64,000 nucleotides of DNA from Actinobacteria bacterium IMCC26207. Its GTDB lineage: Bacteria; Actinomycetota; Acidimicrobiia; Acidimicrobiales; Microtrichaceae. The notes under the pieces are model-generated. The model did no database searches. It worked only from the letters and a program-made list of their open reading frames with translations, and was not told the DNA's origin. Within the stretch, counting starts at the first letter, position 1. Every line of letters begins with the position of its first letter. The stretch is taken from positions 1 to 64,000 of the forward strand of contig LCZK01000008.1 of the NCBI GenBank assembly GCA_001025035.1, given 5' to 3'. Positions 16,725 to 25,896 of this stretch are shown here, piece by piece. The translations under genes were made by a program, and so were the position numbers.

Positions 16725-18587
16725 TTAGTGCTTGTCCACCGCTACGGATTGCACTGACGCAGCAGTCTGCTCGGCTGCCGCAGCGCTGCTTTTGGCGTGG
16801 TAGCTCGACCGGGTGAATGGGCTCGACTCAACATGGGTAATGCCAAAGCCCTCACCGATCAGTTTGAACTCATCAAATTCCGCTGGTGTCCACCAACGAG
16901 CCACCGGCAGGTGATGCGAAGTCGGCCTCAGGTATTGTCCGATCGTGACAATGCTTACCCCAACTGCAGCAAGGTCAGCCAAGGTTGAGGCGACCTCATC
17001 TGCATCTTCGCCCATTCCCAGAACTAAGCCCGATTTTGTTTGCAAACCCGCAGCCACCGATCGCGACAACACAGCGAGCGAGCGAGCATACGAGGCCGAT
17101 GGACGCACTGCCCGCTGCAGCCGAGCAACGGTTTCTATGTTGTGATTCAACACATTTGGGGCAGCATCAAAGATCAACTGAAGCGAAGCCGGGTCACCTT
17201 TGCAGTCAGAAATCAGCGCCTCGATCTGCGTGGCCGGGCGAGTCTGACGAATCGCTGCAATCGTGTCCGCCACATGTTGCGCGCCGCCATCGGCAAGGTC
17301 ATCACGGGCAACCATGGTGATGACGGCAAACTCCAAGCCCATGCGATCAACAGCCTGAGCGACACGCTCTGGCTCATGAGCGTCTAAGGCTTCTGGGTGC
17401 CGCGTATCTACCAAACAAAACCCACAAGCTCGCGTGCAGCGCTCGCCGCAAACCATAAAGGTGGCGGTTCCCTCTGCCCAACACTCGGTCAGGTTCGGGC
17501 AGCCCGCTTCCTCGCAGACTGTGACCAAATCAAGATCCCGAATGGTCTGCTTTACCTTCAGCACCTCGCTGCCAAGTTTGAGTTTGGCCCGCATCCAGTC
17601 TGGCTTGCGATCACCAAGAGCGATCCCCTCCATAACGCCAGCTTCTGCGAGTCGGCCTAGCAGTCTGACCGAGGTGCCCTCTGCTGGCTGAGCTTGGGCT
17701 GGCTGACCCTCTACTGACTGACCCTGCCCCGACTGACTCTGGGCGCTTGGGCGCAGTCGGTTCGATCCATCGGTAAGTTGCCCTGGTCCGGCACCTCTAC
17801 TAAAGGGCGCTAGATCTGTATCGGTCTGCCGCCACACCACATCGGAGCGCTCATTCCACTCGGGTTGCCAGTGTTGTTCGAACCGTGCCACAAATGCGTC
17901 AACAGCTTCACGCATGTTGACCTCCTGGCCCTCGTTGGCCAGAGATGTCACGCCAAAATCAGCAATTCCACAGGGAACGATATGGGCGAAGTACTCCATG
18001 TCAGGAGAGACATTCAGAGCAATTCCATGCAGGGATCTGCCGTGTTCGATCCGCACACCGATGGCTGCAATTTTGCGTGCACGGTCAGTGTTCGGTTCAA
18101 TCCAAACTCCCGGACAACCATCATGTCGACCTGCGCCCACTAGGCCAAGGTCTGCAATGGTCAGGATCAGGACCTGTTCGAGCGTGGCAATGTACGCCTG
18201 AGTGTCTGCCAACGTTCCAATCAGTTGCGGGTCGGAGTGACCCGGCCGCCACCCCTTGGGCGGCAGTTGAAGAATTGGGTAGGCAACAAGTTGACCGGGA
18301 CCGTGATACGTGACATCTCCGCCCCGATCGGATGCTACAAGTTCAGCCCGAACAGCAAGTGGGTCGACGAGGACATGATCAGGGTTGGCGTTGCGCCCCA
18401 ATGTAAAGGTGTGTGGGTGCTCAAGCAGCAGCAGCCGATCAACGCCAGTTTCGGTGAGCTCTGCGTGCAAGCCCCTCTGAAGCGCCCATGCATCTTGATA
18501 GGGCACCGTGCCCAGCCAACGCGTGCGCAGTCCCCCACCAAGGCCACGCAGCGCTTCCGGCGCACTGGAGTAAGAGAGCATCGTCAT
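16725..18587 (-). CDS. lipB-lipA: LipB-LipA fusion: octanoyltransferase plus lipoyl synthase
   Basis: One uninterrupted 620-codon frame encodes both steps of endogenous lipoate attachment. Residues about 20-250 are LipB: LEHPHTFTLGRNAN, DRGGDVTYHGPGQLVAYP, the catalytic Lys in RKIAAIGVRIEHG and catalytic Cys in IVPCGIADFG. A Gln/Ser/Ala-rich linker of about 50 residues follows. Residues about 310-595 are radical-SAM LipA, with the auxiliary cluster cysteines in CEEAGCPNLTEC and the SAM cluster CTRACGFC, plus the end motif SSPFTRSSYHA. LipB and LipA are usually separate genes; here octanoyl transfer and sulfur insertion are joined. It directly follows the E2 gene whose lipoyl domain is the substrate. 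Confidence 0.95.
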   Translation of the reverse strand: MTMLSYSSAPEALRGLGGGLRTRWLGTVPYQDAWALQRGLHAELTETGVDRLLLLEHPHTFTLGRNANPDHVLVDPLAVRAELVASDRGGDVTYHGPGQLVAYPILQLPPKGWRPGHSDPQLIGTLADTQAYIATLEQVLILTIADLGLVGAGRHDGCPGVWIEPNTDRARKIAAIGVRIEHGRSLHGIALNVSPDMEYFAHIVPCGIADFGVTSLANEGQEVNMREAVDAFVARFEQHWQPEWNERSDVVWRQTDTDLAPFSRGAGPGQLTDGSNRLRPSAQSQSGQGQSVEGQPAQAQPAEGTSVRLLGRLAEAGVMEGIALGDRKPDWMRAKLKLGSEVLKVKQTIRDLDLVTVCEEAGCPNLTECWAEGTATFMVCGERCTRACGFCLVDTRHPEALDAHEPERVAQAVDRMGLEFAVITMVARDDLADGGAQHVADTIAAIRQTRPATQIEALISDCKGDPASLQLIFDAAPNVLNHNIETVARLQRAVRPSASYARSLAVLSRSVAAGLQTKSGLVLGMGEDADEVASTLADLAAVGVSIVTIGQYLRPTSHHLPVARWWTPAEFDEFKLIGEGFGITHVESSPFTRSSYHAKSSAAAAEQTAASVQSVAVDKH

Positions 18588-18624
18588 ACCCTGTCAGATT
18601 CAGAGAGGCTCACAGCCGCGGGCT

Positions 18625-20079
18625 TCAGATCTCCGCTGCCCAGTCTCGAGTTTGAATGATCTCTTTAACCCGGTGCATGAATGCTGCCGCATAGGCGCCA
18701 TCAAAAGCTCGATGGTCCCAGGACAAGGTCAAGTTGCCCACCGAGTGAATCGCAATGCTCTCAACTCCAAAAGCATCAACAGCAACCACCGGCTGACGAG
18801 AAACCCCGTCAGTAGAAAGAATCGCAACCTGCGGCTGATTGATAATGGGGACGACAATCAGGGTTCCGTAGCTGCCCGAATTCGACAGCGTAAACGTGCC
18901 ACCAGAGATGTCATCCGGACCGAGCTGTCGGTTTCTGGCACGAGCAGCCAGGTCATGAATATCACTCGCAATGGCTCGGAGCCGCTTATCGTGTGCGTCA
19001 CGAACCACTGGTGCGATCAGGCCTTCGAACCCAAGGTCGACTGCGATGGAAAGGTGTACCGCGTCATGCAAGATGACGGCCCCATCACCCATCGAAGCGT
19101 TCATATGAGGGAACTCGTGCAGAGCGTCGACCACTGCCCGAGAAATAAACGGCAGATAGGTCAGGGAGTACCCCTCGTCGGATTTGAACTGATCACGATG
19201 GGCTTGTCTGACACGCTCAACTCCCTCGTAATCCACCTGGACAATGGTGACCGCATGCGGGGCCGAGGCCCTTGAGGTCAGCATCGCTTGGCCAGTGATG
19301 CGTCGGATCTTATTGAGCTCTTCTACGCGTTCTCCGGTGCCTGGCACCATCGGGGCAACGGCAGTACGCGGCGTAGCGGGTGCGGCGGCGGGTGCAGCAG
19401 CGGGTGACGGAGCTTGCGCAGCCGGAGCAGCAGGAGCCGGAGCTTGCGCAGCCGGAGCGCTACCGGCCCGGGAATCAACAACTGCGAGTACATCCTCTCG
19501 GGTGATGCGTCCGCCCACGCCCGTTCCAACAATGGTGGTCGGATCGAGCTGGTGCTCCTCGATCAGGCGTCGAACCAGCGGTGAGAGCAACGCCCCCGCA
19601 GCCATCGGCTGGGCCGGGGCCGGAGCTGCGGGCGCAGGAGCTACCGGAGCCTCGACTACCGGTGCAACAACTGGGGCCGGTGCAGCAACCGGCGCAGGTG
19701 CGGGTGCTGGAGCAGGTGCAGGAGCGGCCACAGGTGCCGGCGCAGGTGCGGGTACTGGAGCAGGTGCAGGTGCAACGGGTGCGGGAGCCTCAGGTGCAGG
19801 TGCAGGTGCAGCGGGTGCTTCTGCTGCCGGAGAAGCCTGTTCGGAGCCCCCTCCCACCACGGCAAGCACAGTCCCCACGTCTACCGTGTCGCCCTCGGGA
19901 ACACGAATCTCGGTGAGCACTCCAGCGGAAGGTGCAGGAACCTCGGTATCGACCTTGTCGGTTGAAACCTCAAAGAGCGGCTCATCCTCCTCAATCGACT
20001 CGCCGACTTGTTTGAACCATCGGGTAATGGTGCCTTCGGTGACTGATTCACCTAGCTGTGGCATCAAGATCTCGGGCAT
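18625..20079 (-). CDS. sucB: 2-oxoacid dehydrogenase E2 component (dihydrolipoyl acyltransferase)
   Basis: A 484-residue E2 with a single N-terminal lipoyl domain (lipoylated Lys in STDKVDTEVPAP), a long Pro/Ala/Val linker (residues about 88-160), a peripheral-subunit-binding domain (SPLVRRLIEEHQLDPTTIVGTG), a second Pro/Ala linker and the catalytic acyltransferase domain ending in LSWDHRAFDGAYAA with catalytic His and Asp. It transfers succinyl or another acyl group to CoA. The low-complexity linker DNA creates long false antisense frames. It sits between lpdA and lipB-lipA, one functional unit. Whether it serves pyruvate, 2-oxoglutarate or both cannot be settled; aceE is 7 kb away. Confidence 0.93.
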   Translation of the reverse strand: MPEILMPQLGESVTEGTITRWFKQVGESIEEDEPLFEVSTDKVDTEVPAPSAGVLTEIRVPEGDTVDVGTVLAVVGGGSEQASPAAEAPAAPAPAPEAPAPVAPAPAPVPAPAPAPVAAPAPAPAPAPAPVAAPAPVVAPVVEAPVAPAPAAPAPAQPMAAGALLSPLVRRLIEEHQLDPTTIVGTGVGGRITREDVLAVVDSRAGSAPAAQAPAPAAPAAQAPSPAAAPAAAPATPRTAVAPMVPGTGERVEELNKIRRITGQAMLTSRASAPHAVTIVQVDYEGVERVRQAHRDQFKSDEGYSLTYLPFISRAVVDALHEFPHMNASMGDGAVILHDAVHLSIAVDLGFEGLIAPVVRDAHDKRLRAIASDIHDLAARARNRQLGPDDISGGTFTLSNSGSYGTLIVVPIINQPQVAILSTDGVSRQPVVAVDAFGVESIAIHSVGNLTLSWDHRAFDGAYAAAFMHRVKEIIQTRDWAAEI

Positions 20080-20245
20080 AAGAGGATGTTCCCTTCACTG
20101 TCTGATTCACCGTTGAATCCGGCAGATCAGGATCAGTTTACTTGTGTTGAACTTGTCTCGTTACTCAGTCAAATTTCGGGTAGATCAGCAGCTCGCAGAC
20201 CCTTTGCAACCCGAGCATTCTTGGCCGCCAACTAACTCGTTTGGG
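20080..20245. other. Gap between lpdA and E2 gene
   Basis: 166 bp on the minus strand between the lpdA stop and the E2 start. No gene is visible. It could hold a secondary promoter for the E2-lipBA pair. Confidence 0.35.
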
Positions 20246-21736
20246 CTATCCGTGAAGCGATCTGCCGGTCAGCGCCAACATGGACTCTCCAAAGAGCTCG
20301 GTCAAAGATGGATGCGGCTGAATCAGCTCAGCGACCTCATCAACAGTGGCCTGCCAGTTGACTGCTAGGTAGCCACCCGACAACTGCTCAGTTACCCACG
20401 GGCCAACCATGTGAACACCCAAGACAGTGCCGGCAGTTCCATCAGCGCGCTGTTCTGCGATGATCTTGACGAGACCATCGGTCTCTCCCAAGATCTGAGC
20501 GCGGCTGTTTCCGGCGAAGCGGTGCTTCGACACCACGACCTCATATCCAGCCGCCTTTGCCGTTGCCTCTGAGTGGCCAGCAAAGGCAACCTCGGGATGG
20601 CAATAAATCGCCCAAGGAACCTTTCCGTAGTCGATTGGCGTCGGAGACTCACCAAGAATGTCTTTGATTGCAAGGATGCCCTCGGCAAAGGCCACATGCG
20701 CCAACTGCGGACTAGCAATGGCATCCCCAATTGCCCAGACCGAGGGCTCGGCAGTACGGCAGAGCGAATCGACTTCTAGGTGTCCACGATCAGAAACTTG
20801 AACCAGTGTTCCAGCGTCGAGAAGACCCCCGGAATACGGCACACGACCAACAGAGACCACCACTACATCAGTATCGATTGTTTCGCCGTCACCAAACTGC
20901 ACTGTTGTTCCACCAACTGGGTTTGGCGTGTGCCCCGTCACGGCGACCCCTGCGCGAACAGTTATGCCCTTCTTCTTAAATGACTGCAGCACGACGCGAG
21001 TGACATCGTCATCGCATCCGGGAAGCACCTTGGGCAGGGCCTCGAGGATTGTCACGCTGCTGCCCAAGTCGGCCAAGGTCGACGCAAATTCACAACCGAT
21101 CGCGCCTCCGCCAATGACCACCGCGCGTCGGGGGATCTGGCTGAGATGAAAGAACTCATCAGAGGTAACGACGATGGTTCCGTCGGGCTCAAAGCCCGGA
21201 ATGACGCGAGGCACAGACCCGGGTGCCAGGATGACCGCATCGCCAGAAATGTCCGCCTGTTCGCCATCAAGACCCACAATGTGGACCTGCTTGTCGGGGC
21301 CAAGAGAACCCAGACCATTGAACATCGTGACCTTGCGATTCTTCAGCAGCATGACCACACCGCCAGCAAGTTTGTTGATCACTTCTTGCTTGCGTGCCAG
21401 CGTGATGCTCCAGTCCACCGTCTTGGGCTCAACAATGACTCCGAACTCAGCTGCATGCTTGACGGTTCGGACGATTGAGGCCGTTTCAAGAAGCTCTTTT
21501 GCTGGGATACAGCCTCTGTGCAAACAGGTGCCACCAATTTTGTCCATCTCGACGAGTGCAACATTGAGACCAGCCGAGGCCCCATAAAGGGCTGCGCCGT
21601 ATCCGCCCGGCCCACCACCAATAACGACAACATCAAAATGTTGGCCTGAGGGTGCCGCTCCGTTACTGGTACCCGCTAGCAAGGGATCGGCTGTAGCAGT
21701 AGTCGCTGCTTGCGCATTGGTGTCATCCACGACCAA
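20246..21736 (-). CDS. lpdA: Dihydrolipoamide dehydrogenase (E3)
   Basis: Reoxidises dihydrolipoamide of E2 complexes with NAD. The FAD loop is VIGGGPGGYGAA, the redox disulfide lies in GGTCLHRGCIPAKELL, the NAD loop is VIGGGAIGCEFAS, and the C-terminal HPSLTELFGE has the catalytic His that completes the partner subunit's active site. Length 496 includes an N-terminal extension of about 35 residues (AQAATTATADPLLAGTSNG); homology begins near HFDVVVIGGG. First gene of the lpdA-sucB-lipBA run. Confidence 0.95.
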   Translation of the reverse strand: MVVDDTNAQAATTATADPLLAGTSNGAAPSGQHFDVVVIGGGPGGYGAALYGASAGLNVALVEMDKIGGTCLHRGCIPAKELLETASIVRTVKHAAEFGVIVEPKTVDWSITLARKQEVINKLAGGVVMLLKNRKVTMFNGLGSLGPDKQVHIVGLDGEQADISGDAVILAPGSVPRVIPGFEPDGTIVVTSDEFFHLSQIPRRAVVIGGGAIGCEFASTLADLGSSVTILEALPKVLPGCDDDVTRVVLQSFKKKGITVRAGVAVTGHTPNPVGGTTVQFGDGETIDTDVVVVSVGRVPYSGGLLDAGTLVQVSDRGHLEVDSLCRTAEPSVWAIGDAIASPQLAHVAFAEGILAIKDILGESPTPIDYGKVPWAIYCHPEVAFAGHSEATAKAAGYEVVVSKHRFAGNSRAQILGETDGLVKIIAEQRADGTAGTVLGVHMVGPWVTEQLSGGYLAVNWQATVDEVAELIQPHPSLTELFGESMLALTGRSLHG

Positions 21737-21744
21737 CAGACTAC

Positions 21745-21921
21745 TCAGATGAGCTGCGCTGCTTGCACAGCAAAGGCAACCAAAATTGCCATCCCACAGA
21801 TCAAAGCAAGAACAATCAGCATTCGGGTGCTCACCTGCCCCAAGTTAGGACCTTTTGACTGCATCGATACCACCGGGTCAAAGCGAGCGCAGCCATCCTG
21901 ACTAATGTCAGGGTCTGACAT
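21745..21921 (-). CDS. Small single-helix membrane protein
   Basis: A 58-residue ORF ending 8 bp before lpdA. Its C-terminal half is one clear membrane helix, TRMLIVLALICGMAILVAFAVQA. The ATG at 21921 overlaps the divergent reductase start at 21905; an internal ATG at 21864 (MQSKGPNLGQ) would avoid the overlap and leave 39 residues. No family is recognised. Its position suggests cotranscription with lpdA. Confidence 0.45.
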   Translation of the reverse strand: MSDPDISQDGCARFDPVVSMQSKGPNLGQVSTRMLIVLALICGMAILVAFAVQAAQLI

Positions 21922-22774
21922 GTGGCGCTCTGTCAGAGTGAGTGCGCCTGGAACAACACTAGAGCCGCAACAATCGAGCGCTACTGCGCCAGAACTGGAG
22001 AACCACGTGCGCGATGCACTAGGTGAAGTGCAATCAGTACTAGTACTCGGAGGCGGGTCAGACATTGGCCAAGCTGTCTGCCTGCGCCTCATACAAGGCC
22101 GCTGCAGAACCGTGATTCTGGCCGGACGCCCTGAAGATGGCATGGACGCTGTGGCTCAGGTGCTGCTCGCCGGAGGAGCAGACAAGGTAGAGATTGTTCA
22201 CTGGGATTGCACTGACGTTGACAGTCACCCAAAGGTCATTGGTGATGTGTTCGACGAGTTCGGCGATATCGATCTGGTGTACGCACCCGCCGGAATTTTG
22301 GGCAGCCAAGAAGCGTTCGAGGCTGACCCAGCCTTTGCTGCTGCGGCCGTGCAGATCAACTTTGCAGGGTTGGTCTCGGCCAGCTTGGTAGTAGCAGAAC
22401 GATTCAAGGCCCAAGGTCATGGCGTGTTGGTCCTGATGTCCTCCGTTGCTGGCCTCAGAGCCCGCAAAGACAACTTTGTGTATGGATCAACCAAAGCCGG
22501 CTTGGATGCATTTGCTCAGGGTCTTGGGGACAGCTTGGTTGGAACGGGCATCAAGGTCATCGTGGTGCGCCCTGGTTTTGTGCATACCAAGATGACCGCC
22601 GGCATGAAGGCCGCACCATTCTCGACCACTCCAGAAAATGTTGCAGAGCTGCTCAGCTCTGCACTTGCAAATGGCCACGAGGTGGTCTGGGCACCTCCAA
22701 TCCTGAAGTACCCGTTCTTCATTTTCCGCCTCCTGCCACGCGCAGTGTGGCGCAAGGTCAGTGAGCGCGGCTAG
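21905..22774 (+). CDS. DprE2-like NAD(P)-dependent reductase
   Basis: Short-chain dehydrogenase of 289 residues that resembles mycobacterial DprE2, the second enzyme of decaprenylphosphoryl-arabinose synthesis. Shared features from memory are VLVLGGGSDIG in place of the usual TGxxxGIG loop, the DxxDxxSHP-like segment CTDVDSHPKVI, SSVAG, the catalytic FVYGSTKAGLDAF, IKVIVVRPGFVHTKMT and the tail EVVWAPPILKYPFFIFRLLPRAVWRK. Residues 1-35 are likely non-conserved and the true start may lie further in. No DprE1 partner is in the window, so an arabinan role is only possible. Confidence 0.7.
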   Translation: MSGSDMWRSVRVSAPGTTLEPQQSSATAPELENHVRDALGEVQSVLVLGGGSDIGQAVCLRLIQGRCRTVILAGRPEDGMDAVAQVLLAGGADKVEIVHWDCTDVDSHPKVIGDVFDEFGDIDLVYAPAGILGSQEAFEADPAFAAAAVQINFAGLVSASLVVAERFKAQGHGVLVLMSSVAGLRARKDNFVYGSTKAGLDAFAQGLGDSLVGTGIKVIVVRPGFVHTKMTAGMKAAPFSTTPENVAELLSSALANGHEVVWAPPILKYPFFIFRLLPRAVWRKVSERG

Positions 22775-22891
22775 CTCAGATCAGTCTGCTGGTACCTGCG
22801 CTGCTACTGGCCTCGCGAGCGCGCAGGCTGTTAGCAGTGCTAACCAAGTATGCGTACCGGCACCTTCCGTCGGCGAAAGAGGAAATGACTC

Positions 22892-23830
22892 ATGAAGATT
22901 GCTCTCACTGGTGCTAGCGGCCTAATCGGCACGCAACTCATGGACGCGCTGCTGCGTGATGGCCACGAACTGACTCAGTTCAGCCGTCCGAATTCTGCCC
23001 CAGCAGCGAGCAAGGCTTCGGGCGTAGACGCAGGTGCTGCCGCTTCGGCGGTTCGTCGGGCCTCTTGGGACCCATCAAGGAAACTCATTGACGCCAGCGC
23101 ACTCAAGGGTATCGATGCAGTCATTCATCTAGCGGGAGTGGGCATTGCCGATAGCCGTTGGACTGCCCAACAGAAGGATCGCATTCTGACCTCTCGCACG
23201 CTGGGAACCAGCCTGCTGGCAACCGCCCTTGCCGCCATGGACCAACCACCCGCAGTGCTGCTCTCTGGGTCGGCCATTGGCTATTACGGCGAGCATGGAG
23301 ATGAGGTTCTTGATGAGAGCGGAACGCCTGGTTCGGATTTCACTGCCCGTGTCTGTATCGATTGGGAGGCTGCAGCCCAGCCGGCAGTAGACGCCGGCAT
23401 ACGAGTTGCCCTCTTACGCACAGGAATTGTTCAATCCACCGAAGGTGGAGCGCTTGCGAAACAACTGCCCTTCTTTAAATTGGGACTGGGCGGCAAGGTC
23501 GGTTCTGGCAAGCAGTACATCAGTTGGATCTCAATCGAAGACGAGGTTCGTGCAATCCAATTTCTTCTGACTCACGAGCTTGCCGGAGCAGTCAACCTGA
23601 CTGCGCCAGAGCCAGTCACCAACGCCGAGTACACCAAGATTCTGGGTGGCGTACTTCACAGGCCGACGACCATCTTGCCCATTACTGGCCCGCGATTGTT
23701 GTTTGGCAAGGAACTGGCCGACTCTCTGCTTCTGACGAGTTCACGGGTAGTGCCTGCCGCGCTTCTTGAAGCAGGGTTCACCTTTAGCTATCCAGAGCTC
23801 GAACCCGCGCTTGCTGCTTTGCTCGCCTAG
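22892..23830 (+). CDS. TIGR01777-type NAD-dependent epimerase
   Basis: A 312-residue protein of the YfcH/TIGR01777 group of extended SDRs. It starts KIALTGASGLIGTQL (nucleotide loop), contains IDAVIHLAGVGIADSRWT, LLSGSAIGYYGEHGDEVL (Ser/Tyr catalytic region), LLRTGIVQSTEGGALAKQLPFFKLGLGG and YISWISIEDEVRAI, followed by the typical NLTAPEPVTNAEYTK. The cellular substrate of this group is unknown. GAGGAAATGACTC provides the ribosome site. It probably heads a run with the SRPBCC and HAD genes that follow. Confidence 0.88.
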   Translation: MKIALTGASGLIGTQLMDALLRDGHELTQFSRPNSAPAASKASGVDAGAAASAVRRASWDPSRKLIDASALKGIDAVIHLAGVGIADSRWTAQQKDRILTSRTLGTSLLATALAAMDQPPAVLLSGSAIGYYGEHGDEVLDESGTPGSDFTARVCIDWEAAAQPAVDAGIRVALLRTGIVQSTEGGALAKQLPFFKLGLGGKVGSGKQYISWISIEDEVRAIQFLLTHELAGAVNLTAPEPVTNAEYTKILGGVLHRPTTILPITGPRLLFGKELADSLLLTSSRVVPAALLEAGFTFSYPELEPALAALLA

Positions 23831-23893
23831 CGTGGTGAATGATTAATTCGACTGCGCACCTCAGCGTAAGAGAAACAAAGATGGGAACAGATC

Positions 23894-24361
23894 TTGAGTG
23901 CAAACAACAAGCAAGTCTCCGCGACTCGTGTCATTGCAGCGGACGCGCAGCGTATTTTTGATGTAGTAGCGGACCCGACACTGCATCACGTCATCGACGG
24001 TTCTGGCAGCGTTCAAGGTGCTCAGGGAGAACCTCGCAAGCTGGCACTCGGCGACAAGTTCTCGACCAATATGCGTATCGTTGTGCCCTATCGGATCAGC
24101 AACAAGGTGGTGGAATACGCCGAAGGGCGACTCATTGCTTGGGCTCATGCTGGCGGGTGGCGATGGCGCTACGAGCTTGAACCAATCACCGAAGGTGCCG
24201 ACGCTGGCTCCACTTTGGTGACTGAGACCTTCGATTGGTCTACTTCAAAGTTCGGAGCGTATGTAGAGATCACAAAATCTCCGACCAAGAACTTGAAGTC
24301 CATGGAGTCAACCCTGGCGCGCCTAGATGCCTTCGTTGAAAACACCTCTTCACCCCTCTAA
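23894..24361 (+). CDS. SRPBCC-fold (polyketide cyclase/dehydrase-like) protein
   Basis: A 155-residue helix-grip protein with a hydrophobic ligand cavity: VSATRVIAADAQRIFDVVADP is the standard family opening, DKFSTNMRIVVPYRISNKVVEY the central sheet, and TETFDWSTSKFG plus the C-terminal helix NLKSMESTLARLDAFVE close the fold. The only start in frame is TTG at 23894. Ligand is unknown; the family binds lipids, sterols or polyketides. It overlaps the next gene if that starts at 24327. Confidence 0.75.
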   Translation: MSANNKQVSATRVIAADAQRIFDVVADPTLHHVIDGSGSVQGAQGEPRKLALGDKFSTNMRIVVPYRISNKVVEYAEGRLIAWAHAGGWRWRYELEPITEGADAGSTLVTETFDWSTSKFGAYVEITKSPTKNLKSMESTLARLDAFVENTSSPL

Positions 24362-25079
24362 GAATCCACGCTCCAGACTGGTACCTAGGTTGACTGAACT
24401 ATCGAGACGCAAAGTTGCTGCTTTTGACTTTGATGGAACTCTGTCGAAGAGCGACACGCTCATTCCCTTTCTACTGAGAGTTACAGGGCGCTCACGCTTT
24501 GCTCAGATTGCAGCAGAGGTTGGGGTTTCGGGGCTTCGAAGAAACGTTGATCTTCGCGATCGGGACGCCATTAAGGCCGAGATGATTCATCGCTCAATGT
24601 GCGGTCGGCGCGAGCAAGATTTGCAGCACCTAGGCAATCTGTATGCCCGTGACTTGCTCGTCAACGAGTTGAATCCAACGGTGCTGCAACGACTTGAGCA
24701 GCACCGTGACGCTGGCCATGAGTTGCTCTTCGTCTCGGCTTCTCTGACCTATTACCTAGAACCACTCGCTCAGGAACTGGGAGTGACTGCAGTGATCGCC
24801 GTAGAACCAAGCGTGGAGTACGGCCTACTGACAGGGCAGATGGAGTTTCCGAACGTGCGCGCTGAGCAGAAGGCTCTGCGGCTGCGTACATGGCTTGGAC
24901 AGCCGGCACTAGGTCCGATGAAAAACCTTGAACTTTGGTCCTATGGAAACTCCAGCGGCGACCACGCACTGCTCGCCATGGCCGATCACGCTTACTGGTT
25001 AGGCAAATCTTCAAAAACGCCAAGCGGAGCCAGCGTGATGATTCCCTCAGCAGCACCCTTTGATACTGCAGAACAGTGA
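24327..25079 (+). CDS. HAD-superfamily IB hydrolase
   Basis: Phosphatase-like protein with the catalytic Asp pair in AAFDFDGTLSKSDT, the motif II serine in ELLFVSASLTYYLEPLA and motif III/IV in LELWSYGNSSGDHALLAMADHAYW. Subfamily IB members act on serine phosphate, phospholipids or similar; the residues here fit the SerB/CicA-like branch with an acyltransferase-like neighbourhood missing. The first 21 residues overlap the previous gene; TTG at 24390 (LTELSRRKVAAFDFDG) is an equally likely start. Its stop faces the SDR gene 28 bp away. Confidence 0.8.
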   Translation: MPSLKTPLHPSKNPRSRLVPRLTELSRRKVAAFDFDGTLSKSDTLIPFLLRVTGRSRFAQIAAEVGVSGLRRNVDLRDRDAIKAEMIHRSMCGRREQDLQHLGNLYARDLLVNELNPTVLQRLEQHRDAGHELLFVSASLTYYLEPLAQELGVTAVIAVEPSVEYGLLTGQMEFPNVRAEQKALRLRTWLGQPALGPMKNLELWSYGNSSGDHALLAMADHAYWLGKSSKTPSGASVMIPSAAPFDTAEQ

Positions 25080-25106
25080 CCCGCCACACAGCGACAGGTC
25101 AGCGGA

Positions 25107-25883
25107 TCACTTCGGCTGCATCCTCGTGCCAGTGTCGATACGTACTGATTCACCGTTGATGTACCCGTTCGTGATCAGTTCAATGGCAAGCGAGGCGTAC
25201 TCGGATGCGAACCCAAGGCGCTTGGGGAAGAGAGTGTCCTTCATGAGGTGATCTTTCATCTCTTGATTGCCACCATAAATCGGTGTGTCAAAGAAACCAG
25301 GAATGATGGTGTTGCAGCGGATTCCGGCCGGTGCCAAGTCTCGTGCGATAACCAAGGTCATTCCGACGATGCCGGCCTTTGAAGCAGCGTAAGCAACCTG
25401 ACCAACTTGGCCTTCGACTGCAGCAACAGATGCAGTGTTGATGATTGCGCCACGTGCGTTGTCCTGATCTGGCTCATTCAATGACATTGCGGATGCGGCT
25501 AGGCGAGTCACGTTGAATGTTCCCACCAAGTTGATGTCGATGACCTTGCGGAAAAGCTCTAGGTTATGAGCTGATTCGTAGCTGCCGTCACGGCCGATCG
25601 TGCGGGAAGCCCAACCGATGCCTGCGGAGTTGATCACAGCCCGTAGCGGACCGAGTTCTTTTGCGGCCTCTACGGCAGCAATGACTTGCTCCTCGTCGGT
25701 CACGTCGGCTGCAGCAAAGATGCCACCGACCTCTTTGGCGAGGGCATCGCCCTTTTCTGCTTGGCGGTCAAGGTCAAGGATGACGACCTTGACGCCCTTC
25801 GCTGCGAGTGCGCGAACCGAGGCTTCGCCAAGTCCAGAGGCTCCACCTGTGACTATTGCTGATGCATTCTGAAGTTCTAACAT
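25107..25883 (-). CDS. Short-chain dehydrogenase, 3-hydroxyacyl-CoA dehydrogenase type II-like
   Basis: A 258-residue classical SDR. Motifs are SAIVTGGASGLGEAS (NAD loop), ADVTDEEQV, INSAGIGWA (NAG-like), NTASVAAVEGQVGQVAYAASKAG (catalytic Ser, Tyr, Lys) and IIPGFFDTP. The long loop after NAGI and the ending NGYINGESVRIDTGTRM match HSD17B10-like enzymes of fatty acid or branched-chain oxidation. I prefer the ATG at 25883 (MLELQNASAIVTGG), since residues before it include the palindromic operator. That operator matches the acyl-CoA dehydrogenase one, supporting a beta-oxidation role. Confidence 0.88.
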   Translation of the reverse strand: MLELQNASAIVTGGASGLGEASVRALAAKGVKVVILDLDRQAEKGDALAKEVGGIFAAADVTDEEQVIAAVEAAKELGPLRAVINSAGIGWASRTIGRDGSYESAHNLELFRKVIDINLVGTFNVTRLAASAMSLNEPDQDNARGAIINTASVAAVEGQVGQVAYAASKAGIVGMTLVIARDLAPAGIRCNTIIPGFFDTPIYGGNQEMKDHLMKDTLFPKRLGFASEYASLAIELITNGYINGESVRIDTGTRMQPK

Positions 25884-25896
25884 TTTGGAGACTCTA

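Noticed and set aside
19244-20116. Plus-strand 290-codon Gly/Ala-rich frame
   Set aside because: It is the complement of the Pro/Ala linker coding DNA of the E2 gene; low-complexity composition keeps stops away.
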